The notes under the pieces were generated by a model. That model saw nothing but the letters and a program-made list of their open reading frames with translations, was not told the DNA's origin and did not search any database. From the NCBI GenBank assembly GCA_026416195.1, contig JAOAFQ010000195.1, positions 1 through 35,564 on the forward strand: DNA of 35,564 bases, in the 5' to 3' direction. This DNA comes from Candidatus Aminicenantota bacterium. Lineage in GTDB: Bacteria; Acidobacteriota; Aminicenantia; Aminicenantales; CALLJL01. The translations under genes and the position numbers were made by a program. Positions 7,726 to 16,144 of this stretch are shown in pieces. How positions within the stretch are numbered: position 1 is the first letter of the stretch; each line of letters begins with the position of its first letter.

Positions 7726-10089
7726 ATGTCCAGTTGGTTAAGACCAACGAGCCTTCTTCTCGCCAGCTCCGTAAGTCTAAGTCTATTTTTATCTTTTTGG
7801 CGTCAAGCTAAACATTTTAATATTGTCCATCATCGCCTTGATTTTAGTTGGGGACTCTGGCTGTCCCTTTTTCTTTTATCGGTGATTATCCTCAGCTGCT
7901 TATGGTTTATCTTTTCGCTCATCATTAGGGGTTTAACTCGCTTCAATCTATGGTCAATCCTTAAAAATAACTACCTGAGCTTTCTTCCCTTTATTTTTCT
8001 AAGCTTAGCGCCTTTAACTCTTCAAAATTATGTCACTAAACAAGATATTTATAGCCGGCTAAAGCTGGGTCTTCTCTTGGTGGTCTTAGCTTTTCTTTTA
8101 ATTGAATTTCTTTTCATTAAAAGTCTCTTGAATTTTCCTTTAGAAAAAAAGGAATTCTTTCGCCTTTTTTTGGCTCTTTCGCCACGGAAAAAATGTTTAC
8201 TTCTTTTTTTTATTGCTTATTTTTCTTTTGGCTTAGGCGCTTACCTCATTAACAGCCGAGGAGCTGATTTTTCTGGCGATGAACCTCATTATTTAATTAT
8301 TGCTCATAGTCTTATTGTGGATCATGACTTTGATTTATCCAATAATTATGAGCAAAGAGATTATTGGCGATTTTTAAAATCGAAGGCCATCCTTCAACCC
8401 CACACTGTCCCTGGAGCTAGACCGACGAATCGCCTTTCCTTTCATTCACCTGGAGTAGCTTTTCTTCTCCTTCCCTTCTATTGGCTCGGCCAAATTCTTG
8501 GGGGATGGGCTCTGGCGCTTCTGCCTCGTTTGGCTATGGCTATCTTTGGTTCTCTTTTTTGTCTTCAACTTTACTGGCTCATTAAAGAAATGGGTTGGGG
8601 GGAGAAAATCGCTTTAAAACTCTGGTCCATTTCCCTATTGACTGCCCCTATTTATTTTTATTCTTTTCATCTATACCCAGAAATAATTGTGGCTTTCCTC
8701 TCTTTGCTTATTTTTCGCTGGTTAATTCAATGGGAAAGGTTAAAAAATTATCATTTCCTTCTTATAGGATTGCTACTTTCTTCCTTTTTTTGGTTTCACG
8801 CCATTAAATATTTCTTCATCCTTTTACCTCTTGGGCTTTATGCCTTGATTAGGATTCATAATTTCCAAAAAAAATTTAAAAACTTTCTTTTCATTGGGCT
8901 TCCTTTCTTGGCCGGTTTCGCTGGCTATTTTTATTTCCAAAAGGTCCTTTATGGTTCGATTAATCCGACTTCAGTCTCTTGGCAAGGGGCGATGGGACCT
9001 CAAGAATCTCTAGCTTTTCTCAAATTCATTTTTTCATCTATTCCATTTCGATTTCGCTGGGAAACTTTAGCTGGCTACTTTTTTGATCAACGAGATGGCC
9101 TGTTTCTCTATGCTCCCATCTATGTTTTAGCTTTTGTTGGGCTTATCGCCATGCTCCGCCAAAAAACAAAATTTGCCTTGAAAATCCTCCTCTTAACTTG
9201 GCCCTACTTTCTTTTTTCTGCTTTTCTAACTCAACGAGCTGGCTATGCTCCCCAAGCCCGACCACTGGTGGCCAGTTTCTGGGGCTTTCTTCTTTTTTTA
9301 GGTTATTTTTTCTGGACTAACCAAAAAAGATGGCTAAATTTTATGGCCCAATTGTTTTTTATTTATAGTTTGATTATAAATGGTCTTCTTCTCTTATCGC
9401 CCCTTAATCTTTATCAAGAGACCACAGCAGGGACAACCGAGAGAGCTGGAGGACTTTTTTGGCAATTAAGCCATCTTCATTTTTCTTTGCCTCAAATTCT
9501 GCCTTCATTTTTGAAAATTGAAAATAGCTTTTGGCTCCCCAACTATGTCTGGCTTAGTCTCTTTTTCGGTTTTCTTGTCTTAAGTCAACTTAAATGGGAT
9601 TGTCATCGGCCCCTCAAATTTCCCTTAAAAATTTCATTTACCCTCTTTAATCTCCTTTTATTTCTTTTATGGTTTACTTATTATCCTCGGCTTATTCTGA
9701 CCAATCCAGTCAAGAAAAAATGGCCAGAAAATCAAGTCATTACTTTTTACTCTCTTTCTCGAGTTGCTCAGCTCGAAAAACCTGGAACTTTCTTTTTACC
9801 TCAAGCTAATCGACCTTATCATTTTTGGTGGAAGACTAATCGTCAGCTTGAATCTATAGAAATCGAAGCGTCTTCGCCGGCCGCGGACATTCCAGTTGAA
9901 ATTTTCATCTTTGATTATCCCTTTTTTAAGGGTAATATAAATCAGTCCAAAAAAAAATTAATCTTAGCCTTCCCGCCAACTTATAAATGGAGAAAAGATT
10001 ATCTTTACTGGCTAAGAATTGACCTCGGCCCTGAGAGTGAAAACCGATTAAGCGCCAAGCCTTTTCAATTCTCCTTTTCTTTACGCTAA
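7726..10089 (+). CDS. GT-C-type integral membrane glycosyltransferase, paralog 1
   Basis: A 787-aa polytopic membrane protein with about a dozen hydrophobic helices. After an N-terminal membrane block comes FSGDEPHYLIIAHSL with the acidic pair D185/E186. An Asp-Glu pair in the first large periplasmic loop is the catalytic signature of GT-C enzymes (ArnT, PMT, GT39/83 type), which transfer sugars from polyprenyl-phosphate carriers outside the membrane. Further conserved blocks with the second paralog at 13766: FDQRDGLFLYAPIY, LTQRAGYAPQARPL and LPNYVWL. The last ~100 residues look like a soluble beta domain. The sugar and acceptor are unknown. A polyprenyl-phosphate GT2 is encoded convergently just downstream, which could supply its donor. 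Confidence 0.8.
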   Translation: MSSWLRPTSLLLASSVSLSLFLSFWRQAKHFNIVHHRLDFSWGLWLSLFLLSVIILSCLWFIFSLIIRGLTRFNLWSILKNNYLSFLPFIFLSLAPLTLQNYVTKQDIYSRLKLGLLLVVLAFLLIEFLFIKSLLNFPLEKKEFFRLFLALSPRKKCLLLFFIAYFSFGLGAYLINSRGADFSGDEPHYLIIAHSLIVDHDFDLSNNYEQRDYWRFLKSKAILQPHTVPGARPTNRLSFHSPGVAFLLLPFYWLGQILGGWALALLPRLAMAIFGSLFCLQLYWLIKEMGWGEKIALKLWSISLLTAPIYFYSFHLYPEIIVAFLSLLIFRWLIQWERLKNYHFLLIGLLLSSFFWFHAIKYFFILLPLGLYALIRIHNFQKKFKNFLFIGLPFLAGFAGYFYFQKVLYGSINPTSVSWQGAMGPQESLAFLKFIFSSIPFRFRWETLAGYFFDQRDGLFLYAPIYVLAFVGLIAMLRQKTKFALKILLLTWPYFLFSAFLTQRAGYAPQARPLVASFWGFLLFLGYFFWTNQKRWLNFMAQLFFIYSLIINGLLLLSPLNLYQETTAGTTERAGGLFWQLSHLHFSLPQILPSFLKIENSFWLPNYVWLSLFFGFLVLSQLKWDCHRPLKFPLKISFTLFNLLLFLLWFTYYPRLILTNPVKKKWPENQVITFYSLSRVAQLEKPGTFFLPQANRPYHFWWKTNRQLESIEIEASSPAADIPVEIFIFDYPFFKGNINQSKKKLILAFPPTYKWRKDYLYWLRIDLGPESENRLSAKPFQFSFSLR

Positions 10090-10206
10090 GATTTTTATTC
10101 CCCTTTTTAAGACTTGACTTTTGGAAATTTTAGAGAGCCATTGATCAAGTTAATTTTGGATTAATTAAAATTAAATAACAAAACTAAGAGAACTATGGAA
10201 ATTATT

Positions 10207-10953
10207 TTAAGTAAATTGTTCCTGTTTCCAGATTCCCCAGACATGGAGTTTGAATTTGATAATCGTTTTAATAATCGACAGACCATAGACCACACTTCGC
10301 CAAAAGCCTATTTGGGAAGCCTCAGGAAAATACCGTGTGCGGATCGGAATTTCTTTAATTTTCAACCCGTGAATGACTCCCTGAGCAATAATTTCTGTAT
10401 CAAAAACAAAATCGTTAGAATTTTTTTCAAATTTTACTTTTTCCAAATAACGACGGCTATAAGCTCGAAAACCAGAATGATACTCAGTCAAATAAATCCA
10501 GAAGGCTGCATTTTCCAAAGCGGTAAGGAATAAATTGGCCAGAAACTTCCAACGGGGCATTCCTCCCTCTAAGGCTCCACCCCCCAACATCCGGGAGCCG
10601 AAAACCGCATCACATTCATCCTTAAGAAGAGGGGCAATTAATTCAGGAATCACCCTCGGATCATATTGATGGTCAGGGTGAACCATAACGACAATGTCTG
10701 CTCCGGCCTTTAAAGCTTCGCGATAACAAGTCTTTTGATTTCCGCCATAACCTAGATTTTTTTCATGAACAAAGACTTTAAGGCCAAGCTGTCGAGCTAC
10801 CTCAACGGTTCTATCTTGGCTAGCATCGTCGGTTAAAATTATTTCATCCACCCAATCACGAGGAATGTCGGCGACTGTTCGAGCTAAGGTTTTTTCGGCA
10901 TTATAGGCGGGCATAATGACCACAACCTTTTTATTTCTCCAAGTTGCTGGCAA
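10207..10953 (-). CDS. Polyprenyl-phosphate glycosyltransferase (DPM1-like GT2)
   Basis: GT2 enzyme of the dolichol/polyprenyl-phosphate sugar transferase type, 248 aa. Motifs: VVVIMPAYNAEKTLARTV, LTDDASQDRT, EKNLGYGGNQKTCYREAL, VMVHPDHQYDP (metal-binding Asp-x-Asp equivalent) and FGSRMLGGGALEGGMPRWK, followed by EYHSGFRAYSRRYLE and a DFVFDTEII segment. Such enzymes link a nucleotide sugar to undecaprenyl phosphate on the cytoplasmic face, making donors for GT-C enzymes like the two in this window. No transmembrane anchor is obvious. The start codon is TTG at 10953, preceded by AAGGAAG at reasonable spacing. No ATG occurs before the first beta-strand. Confidence 0.88.
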   Translation of the reverse strand: MPATWRNKKVVVIMPAYNAEKTLARTVADIPRDWVDEIILTDDASQDRTVEVARQLGLKVFVHEKNLGYGGNQKTCYREALKAGADIVVMVHPDHQYDPRVIPELIAPLLKDECDAVFGSRMLGGGALEGGMPRWKFLANLFLTALENAAFWIYLTEYHSGFRAYSRRYLEKVKFEKNSNDFVFDTEIIAQGVIHGLKIKEIPIRTRYFPEASQIGFWRSVVYGLSIIKTIIKFKLHVWGIWKQEQFT

Positions 10954-11112
10954 GTCTTCTTCCTTTCAACAATTCATCATACCATTATAAAATTCATATT
11001 AATTTAATCCCTTGGAGCTAAAAAGGCAATGTCTTTTCCCTTAAGGCCAATTATTTCCAAATCAAGACCTCTGCTCTTTATCCAAAAATCACCTCATCTA
11101 GGAAATATAAAA

Positions 11113-11535
11113 TTAATTCTCTCCAGGTCGAAAAGTTTTAAATTTTACAGGCAGGCAGGCATTCTTGCGCCAAAATTTGAGTTCTGTCACTTTATAAACA
11201 TTTCTCTTTCTTACACTCAAGATGCCTACCACCAGGTCTCTGTCCCAATACTGATAATCGTGGCTCGAAACCGTTGGCGGCGCTTGAGGATGGGAATGGA
11301 TCGAGCCAATATAGCTTAAGCCGCTATTAGATACAATGCGGTCAATTTCCTCATAGTCAGGGATTACATAATCATAGGTCGCTTCTCTTATGGGTGGGAT
11401 GACGATCTTAACAATTTTATAAGTATTATTTTTAAGTTTCTTTCCGAGGAGAACCCCATAAATTTCCCGAGGATAAAAACGGCTAGCTTTTCGCTTGAAC
11501 TTTTTAAGATCGAACTCATTGATGAGGAGTCTCAT
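11113..11535 (-). CDS. JAMM/MPN-domain metalloprotease
   Basis: Small stand-alone JAB1/MPN domain, 140 aa from the ATG at 11535. The zinc-site is intact: Glu in PREIYGVLLGK, then HSHPQAPPTVSSHD, which fits H-x-H-x7-S-x2-D exactly. Known bacterial members cleave isopeptide or C-terminal peptide bonds, for example on ubiquitin-like sulphur carriers, but no ThiS/MoaD-like, E1-like or cysteine-synthase gene is adjacent. The ORF track starts at 11607. I prefer 11535 because the extra 24 codons contain a near-consensus promoter and the shorter form begins at the usual domain start. No signal peptide is seen, so it is probably cytoplasmic. The substrate is unknown. Confidence 0.85.
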   Translation of the reverse strand: MRLLINEFDLKKFKRKASRFYPREIYGVLLGKKLKNNTYKIVKIVIPPIREATYDYVIPDYEEIDRIVSNSGLSYIGSIHSHPQAPPTVSSHDYQYWDRDLVVGILSVRKRNVYKVTELKFWRKNACLPVKFKTFRPGEN

Positions 11536-11565
11536 TTCTGAACCGCTGGCCAAAGATGGTATGAG

Positions 11566-11594
11566 TTTATACCATATTCCCCCCGCCGCGTCAA
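11566..11594 (-). promoter_or_regulatory. Sigma70-like promoter of the JAMM gene
   Basis: Minus strand TTGACG, 17 bp, TATAAA. This lies inside the longer ORF version and would give a ~24-nt leader to the ATG at 11535, supporting the shorter protein. Confidence 0.6.
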
Positions 11595-11642
11595 TTAAAG
11601 CAAGCATCCCTTGAAACCCTTTCCCTTGACTTAAGCTTTTAA

Positions 11643-11648
11643 TATAAT
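11643..11648 (+). promoter_or_regulatory. Candidate -10 element of the TonB-like gene
   Basis: A perfect TATAAT sits 19 nt before the GTG start of the TonB-like gene. A TTGACT is nearby (11626-11631) but only 11 bp upstream, too close for a standard -35, so only the -10 is called. A GAGGAAG ribosome site follows at about 11659. Confidence 0.4.
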
Positions 11649-11667
11649 GGTCTAGTCTGAGGAAGAA

Positions 11668-12573
11668 GTGCTATTTGAACCTGAACTAAGACCAAATTGG
11701 TCCTTGAAGTTAGTTATTTTTCTCTTTTCCCTAGTTATTCACGGTTTTATCTTAATTCTTCTGATTCAGGCATTTACCCCTGTCACCATAATCAACTTTC
11801 CAGTAAAAGTCACCGCAGTAACCATTGTCCCCAGAGAAGGGCTGATTCTACCTTCTGGACCTGACCAGGGAACCTCAGCAGGAGCCACCATCAAAAGTAA
11901 AACGGCTGGAATTGGGGAGTCCGGACCATCAACTGCAAGGTTACAAGAAAAGATGGCTCTCCTTGATAGGGAGGCCACAATCCCTTTTTCTAAGCCCAGA
12001 CCGCCTGGTCCTATGCCTTATCCTCCCTTCAATCTCATTCCTCGCCCTAAAGGGGAAACGTCATCTTTTACCCTGAAGCTTCCAGCGCCACCTGAAAAGG
12101 AAAGAATCCAGCCATCTGAGCAGAGGTTAAGACCAGGCTCACCTCATGATTACTGGCGATATGTTTTAGCCATAGAACCAGGCAAAGAAAAAAAAGAAGC
12201 AATTTTTGGGGTCCCCATTATCAGTGGTTCAGGTCCTATTTCGCCTCAGGTCCCTCGAGTCTCGATTGAAGGCCCAGGATATGACCTTTCTCCCTGGGCC
12301 CAAGAAGTCGTGGCCCGCCTCCAAAAGAACTGGCAAATCACTGCCTCGAAAGCGGCACTAGAAAAAGGAACCCTTCATCTTCAGATTGGAGTTGACCGAA
12401 GCGGCGAGATCACCTTTATGCGAATCATCCTCTCTTCTCAGAAAGCAGCTTTCGATCGGGCAGCCTTAGAAGCAATTAATCTGAGCTTACCTCTTCCCCG
12501 TCTCCCCGAAGGATTGCCTACGGATTCTCTTGAATTGACAGTAATTTTCGAATGTGAAGAGAGTCGAAAATGA
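11668..12573 (+). CDS. TonB/TolA-like energy transducer
   Basis: Inner-membrane-anchored periplasm-spanning protein, 301 aa. A single N-terminal TM helix (LVIFLFSLVIHGFILILLIQA, about 16-36) is followed by a long Pro-rich stretch (PRPPGPMPYPPFNLIPRPKG) and a C-terminal domain (about 205-298) with AQEVVARLQKNW, GTLHLQIGVDRSGEITFMRIILSS and FDRAALEAI..LPLPRLPE. This matches the TonB/TolA C-terminal family, closer to the TolA-style LPLP.LP ending. Such proteins couple the proton motive force to outer-membrane receptors, and three receptor genes lie ~9 kb downstream. No ExbB/ExbD genes are here. The start is GTG with GAGGAAG upstream. Its stop overlaps the next gene's start (ATGA). Confidence 0.82.
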   Translation: MLFEPELRPNWSLKLVIFLFSLVIHGFILILLIQAFTPVTIINFPVKVTAVTIVPREGLILPSGPDQGTSAGATIKSKTAGIGESGPSTARLQEKMALLDREATIPFSKPRPPGPMPYPPFNLIPRPKGETSSFTLKLPAPPEKERIQPSEQRLRPGSPHDYWRYVLAIEPGKEKKEAIFGVPIISGSGPISPQVPRVSIEGPGYDLSPWAQEVVARLQKNWQITASKAALEKGTLHLQIGVDRSGEITFMRIILSSQKAAFDRAALEAINLSLPLPRLPEGLPTDSLELTVIFECEESRK

Positions 12574-13640
12574 AACCCCTGAGATTAACTCTTTTTATCA
12601 GCATGATCTTCCTTCTTTATTCTTTCGTTACTAGCAGCCCTCAAGAATGGAAAAATGAAGCGGCTACTCTTTTTCTCCAAAAAGTTCCTTTCTCGGAAAT
12701 TGCTTCTTTTCTCGAAGCTAAATTCGACTCCCTTAATGATGAAGATAAAGCGACAGCTACTCTGATCCTTGCCTATTCTTGGCAAAGAACAAATAATCTT
12801 TCCAAAGCTTACACCTGGCTAGCCCGTTTTTTTGAGGATTTTCGAGGCGAAGGGGCCTTTTTCGATTTCCTCCCCCGCTCAACCCAAAATGATCTATGGT
12901 TCTTTCTTCGTTTTTGGCAAGGTCGATATCCCCTGGTTACGGATTTATCTTTCTTAATACCAGCTGAAAAAACGTCGAATCTTTCCCCCCCTGATAATCT
13001 AATCTTAGCGGTCCAAGTGACCAACAGTGCTTTTTTCAAGTTGATTTCTGAAGGCGAAACGATTAAAGCTGGTCTTTTGCAAAAAGGCTTAAATACCCTC
13101 AGCCTTGAATCCAGTCCTTTAATTAGAGAAAGTGGCACCAGAACTTTTTTCCTAGAACTTAAAGCAGAGGATTTAATCATTCGTCGGGAGATAACAATTC
13201 AAGTTAATCTAAGTTCGGAACTTCTTCTTTCAGCTGAACCTCAAGCTGATCTAATTAGAAAATATCGAGTTTCTTTGCTTCTTGGGAATAAACTCCTCGC
13301 TCAAAGTCAAAGCACTTTTAAGCTTACACCACCTATTCAAATCACCTTGCCGCCAGCTGATGGCCGTTTTTCTCCTTATGGACCAGTTCATCCATCTGGC
13401 CAAAATCCTCAAGCGATCGGAGTTTCCATCTTTTCATTACCGGCTGTCATTGCTGATCTAATAAAGGAATTTAAATCAAAAAAGGAAGAAAAAGAGAGAA
13501 TTCCAGCCCCAGCAATCAAAAGGGAAATTCAATTTGTTTACTTAAATCAGACTCAACGTGGCTTGGAAAAAATGACGGCCGATTTAAAGCTAGAGGAAAA
13601 GGGGTATCAGGCGTTAGTTTTTTCACTTTCCTCTTCGTAA
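12570..13640 (+). CDS. Exported protein of unknown function, coupled to TonB-like gene
   Basis: I do not recognise this 356-aa protein. It begins with a signal peptide (LRLTLFISMIFLLYSFVTSS). The next ~110 residues are helical and repeat-like (ATLILAYSWQRTNNLSKAYTWLARFFEDF), compatible with one or two degenerate TPR units. Residues ~150-270 look like beta-sandwich domains (NLILAVQVTNSAFFKLISEGETIKAGLLQKGLNTLSLES; ITIQVNL). The C-terminus is charged with a EFKSKKEEKERIPAP segment. It starts at the ATGA overlap with the TonB-like gene, so the two are translationally coupled. A periplasmic partner of the TonB-like protein is a reasonable inference, with no direct evidence. Confidence 0.75.
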   Translation: MKPLRLTLFISMIFLLYSFVTSSPQEWKNEAATLFLQKVPFSEIASFLEAKFDSLNDEDKATATLILAYSWQRTNNLSKAYTWLARFFEDFRGEGAFFDFLPRSTQNDLWFFLRFWQGRYPLVTDLSFLIPAEKTSNLSPPDNLILAVQVTNSAFFKLISEGETIKAGLLQKGLNTLSLESSPLIRESGTRTFFLELKAEDLIIRREITIQVNLSSELLLSAEPQADLIRKYRVSLLLGNKLLAQSQSTFKLTPPIQITLPPADGRFSPYGPVHPSGQNPQAIGVSIFSLPAVIADLIKEFKSKKEEKERIPAPAIKREIQFVYLNQTQRGLEKMTADLKLEEKGYQALVFSLSSS

Positions 13641-13674
13641 GTGGTCTTAGACCAAAAACTCTTTTTTAATTTCA

Positions 13675-13694
13675 AAAGCTCTTTAATGAGCTTT
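13675..13694. repeat. Intergenic inverted repeat, possible weak terminator
   Basis: AAAGCTC and GAGCTTT can pair around a TTTAAT loop. It lies 35 bp after the unknown exported protein gene. No T-tract follows on the plus strand, so terminator function is doubtful. Confidence 0.3.
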
Positions 13695-13728
13695 CCATTT
13701 AATCTTAAAAGGATGAGATCAAGCTGGC

Positions 13729-13757
13729 TTGACTTAGAAAAGAAGGTAAAATATACC
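13729..13757 (+). promoter_or_regulatory. Sigma70-like promoter of GT-C gene 2, leaderless start
   Basis: TTGACT, 17 bp, TATACC. The -10 ends 8 nt before the ATG at 13766 and no Shine-Dalgarno is present, so the transcript should begin at or next to the start codon, as predicted for the paralog at 7726. Confidence 0.6.
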
Positions 13758-13765
13758 AGTGGTTA

Positions 13766-16144
13766 ATGAGATTTAAAGGGAAAGGTTCAACCTATTTTTT
13801 TATCGGACTTCTTGCCCTTGGCCTTGCCCTTTTCCTCCAATTGATTATCGGTAGTTCTACCTTATCGGTTATCCACAAGCGATTTCCTTTTAATCCTTAT
13901 CTTTTTCCCTTTCTTTATGGGCTTTCATTTCTTTTTTTCTTTTCTTTATGGAAATTTCTATTCTATCTTCTTTCATCCATCGGTTCCTCGCCCCATGAAA
14001 TTAAGAGAATATTCATTCCTTTCTTACCCTTGTTTTCCTTCCTATTTTCCCCTCTTCTTCTTTATTTTTATTGGAGTCGCCAAGATTTTCTTAATCGCCT
14101 CTGGCGGTTGGCTCTTCTGGCTATTGTTGTTTCTATTATCTTAGCCTTAATTAGTTTTGAAAAATTGAATAGCCTATTTCGCCAGCGAATTAAAAACCTG
14201 GTGAATAATTTTGGCTCCCTTTCCCGTTGCCAGCGACTCGTCATTTTATTTTTTGTGGCCTTTATTGTTTACCAGCTAACAACCCTTGTTTTAGTCTTGA
14301 AAGGAGTCACTTTTTCTGGTGATGAGCCCAATTATCTCCTCATAACTCACAGTTTAATTTACGATGGCGATATCAATTTAGCCAATAATTATGCCCAGCA
14401 GGATTATTTCGCCTTTTATTCTCGAGAAGAACATCCCCGACTAAAACTCGGTATTTATGGCCGATACGGAAAAAAAGGCAAAGATTATATTTATCCTATT
14501 AATCTGCCGGGAATATCAACTCTCATCATTCCTTTTTATCTTCTAAGTCAACTTTTTAGTGGTAAAGTTTTAACCTTCATCCTCAAAGGGAGCCTTTCAA
14601 TTTGGGGGGCTTTGTTCAGCCTTCAAGTTTATCTTCTTAGTCGAGACCGTTGGGGCCGAGAAGGTTTGGCTTTAAGCCTTTGGCTTCTAGCGGCTTTTAC
14701 CCCGCCTATTCTATTTTATTCGAGCCATCTTTATCCAGAAATAGTTATCGCCTTTTTTTCTGTCCTTATTTTTCGGCGCCTTCTCTTTGGCCAGAATATA
14801 TCTTATCTTGAAGCTTGTAGTTTAGGCTTTCTGCTGGCTACTTTTCCTTGGTTTGGTCTTAAATATAATTTTATTTTTTGGCCCCTCCTTGCCATCGGTT
14901 TTCTCAATTTTTGGCGAACTAGTTTGAGGTTAAAAAAAATAATGGCCTTTTGTCTCTTTCCTGTGATTTCTCAATTTCTTTTTTATTTTTTTATTTACCA
15001 TCTCTATGGGACCTTTTCACCCATTGCAGTTTATGAAGGGACCATGACCGCCGAACAATTTCGAGCTTTTTGGCAAATGGTTCTAGCCATCCCTCTTTCC
15101 CTTCGGCTTGAATCTTTACTTGATTATTTTCTCGATCAGCGGGATGGACTACTTTTATATTCGCCAATCTATTTCTTTGCCTTAGCTGGTTTCATCGATT
15201 TGTGGCGACGCTCAAAGAAAATATTTCTTCTTCTGCTTTTTATTTCTTTTCCTTTTCTTTTCAACTATTCCTTTCTCACTCACCGTCAGGGATACTCACC
15301 TCAAGCCCGCGTGCTAACTCCCCTCATTTGGGTTGGATTAATTGCTTTAGGAGAATTTCTGGCGACTAATCAAAAAAGAGCCTTCCGTCACCTCTTCTTT
15401 TTATCGACAGCTATCACTTTTGTCTTTACCTTAATCCTGCTTTTTAATCCGCCCTTTCTTTATCAACCTACGACCCATGAATTCACCTCAAGACCAGGCG
15501 ATCTTTTTGTTTATTTAAGCCACGCTCATTTCTTTCTTCCCTATTTTCTTCCTTCTTTCATTAAAATTAATAATTTTGGCTATTGGCCAAACTATGGGTG
15601 GCTAACCCTGATAATTCTTTTTTTGATTACCTATGCTTTTTCCCGTAATAGCTTGATTTTGAATTGGAGATTGACTTGGCGTTCTCTCCTAATTATTTTT
15701 CTTATCATTTGTTTTCTGCGGATTGTTTTCCCCAGCCCCCCTCTCTATCCAGTGAAAACTATTTATTATTCACCGACCCGCTCTTTAGGATTTTATCTTT
15801 TTTATTTGAAACGGGGAGTTGTCGTTAAGGAAGAAGGCGATTTTTATTTACATCTTGAAAAGCCTTACCGCTTTATCTTTGGCTCCAAACAGGAATTGAA
15901 GGAAATTGAGATCAGATTGGGTTCAGAAAAAGGTTCTTATGAGATTGATCTCCAAGCTTTTGATTTACCTCTTTTTAAAACCAAAATAGATCGAGAAATT
16001 CAAAAAGTCATATTGACTCTCCCTCCTGCTTATAGAAGGGGTCATCTCTATCTTTACGAAATTAATCTTAAAATGAAGCACTTAACTAAAGAATCGATGC
16101 AACTTGAGCCCTTTATGATTCAATTTCTTCCAAAGTTGCGCTAA
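13766..16144 (+). CDS. GT-C-type integral membrane glycosyltransferase, paralog 2
   Basis: A 792-aa polytopic membrane protein, clearly paralogous to the 787-aa protein at 7726. Shared blocks in the same order: FSGDEPNYLLITHSL (Asp186-Glu187, the likely GT-C catalytic pair in the first periplasmic loop), NNYAQQDYFAF, FYSSHLYPEIVIAFFSVLIFRRL, FLDQRDGLLLYSPIY, LTHRQGYSPQARVL and WPNYGWL. A hydrophilic ~100-residue C-terminal domain ends both proteins. Expected role: transfer of a polyprenyl-phosphate-linked sugar to a lipid, glycan or protein on the outer side of the inner membrane. Its 3' end overlaps the convergent tsaD gene by 32 bp. Confidence 0.8.
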   Translation: MRFKGKGSTYFFIGLLALGLALFLQLIIGSSTLSVIHKRFPFNPYLFPFLYGLSFLFFFSLWKFLFYLLSSIGSSPHEIKRIFIPFLPLFSFLFSPLLLYFYWSRQDFLNRLWRLALLAIVVSIILALISFEKLNSLFRQRIKNLVNNFGSLSRCQRLVILFFVAFIVYQLTTLVLVLKGVTFSGDEPNYLLITHSLIYDGDINLANNYAQQDYFAFYSREEHPRLKLGIYGRYGKKGKDYIYPINLPGISTLIIPFYLLSQLFSGKVLTFILKGSLSIWGALFSLQVYLLSRDRWGREGLALSLWLLAAFTPPILFYSSHLYPEIVIAFFSVLIFRRLLFGQNISYLEACSLGFLLATFPWFGLKYNFIFWPLLAIGFLNFWRTSLRLKKIMAFCLFPVISQFLFYFFIYHLYGTFSPIAVYEGTMTAEQFRAFWQMVLAIPLSLRLESLLDYFLDQRDGLLLYSPIYFFALAGFIDLWRRSKKIFLLLLFISFPFLFNYSFLTHRQGYSPQARVLTPLIWVGLIALGEFLATNQKRAFRHLFFLSTAITFVFTLILLFNPPFLYQPTTHEFTSRPGDLFVYLSHAHFFLPYFLPSFIKINNFGYWPNYGWLTLIILFLITYAFSRNSLILNWRLTWRSLLIIFLIICFLRIVFPSPPLYPVKTIYYSPTRSLGFYLFYLKRGVVVKEEGDFYLHLEKPYRFIFGSKQELKEIEIRLGSEKGSYEIDLQAFDLPLFKTKIDREIQKVILTLPPAYRRGHLYLYEINLKMKHLTKESMQLEPFMIQFLPKLR

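Noticed and set aside
10195-10533. 112-aa plus-strand ORF
   Set aside because: It is antisense to the well-supported GT2 gene at 10207-10953 and has no protein-like pattern.
11029-11319. 96-aa plus-strand ORF
   Set aside because: Antisense to the JAMM gene, which has an intact metal-binding motif.
12809-13180. 123-aa minus-strand ORF
   Set aside because: Antisense shadow of the unknown exported protein gene; that gene is better supported by its signal peptide and ATGA coupling.
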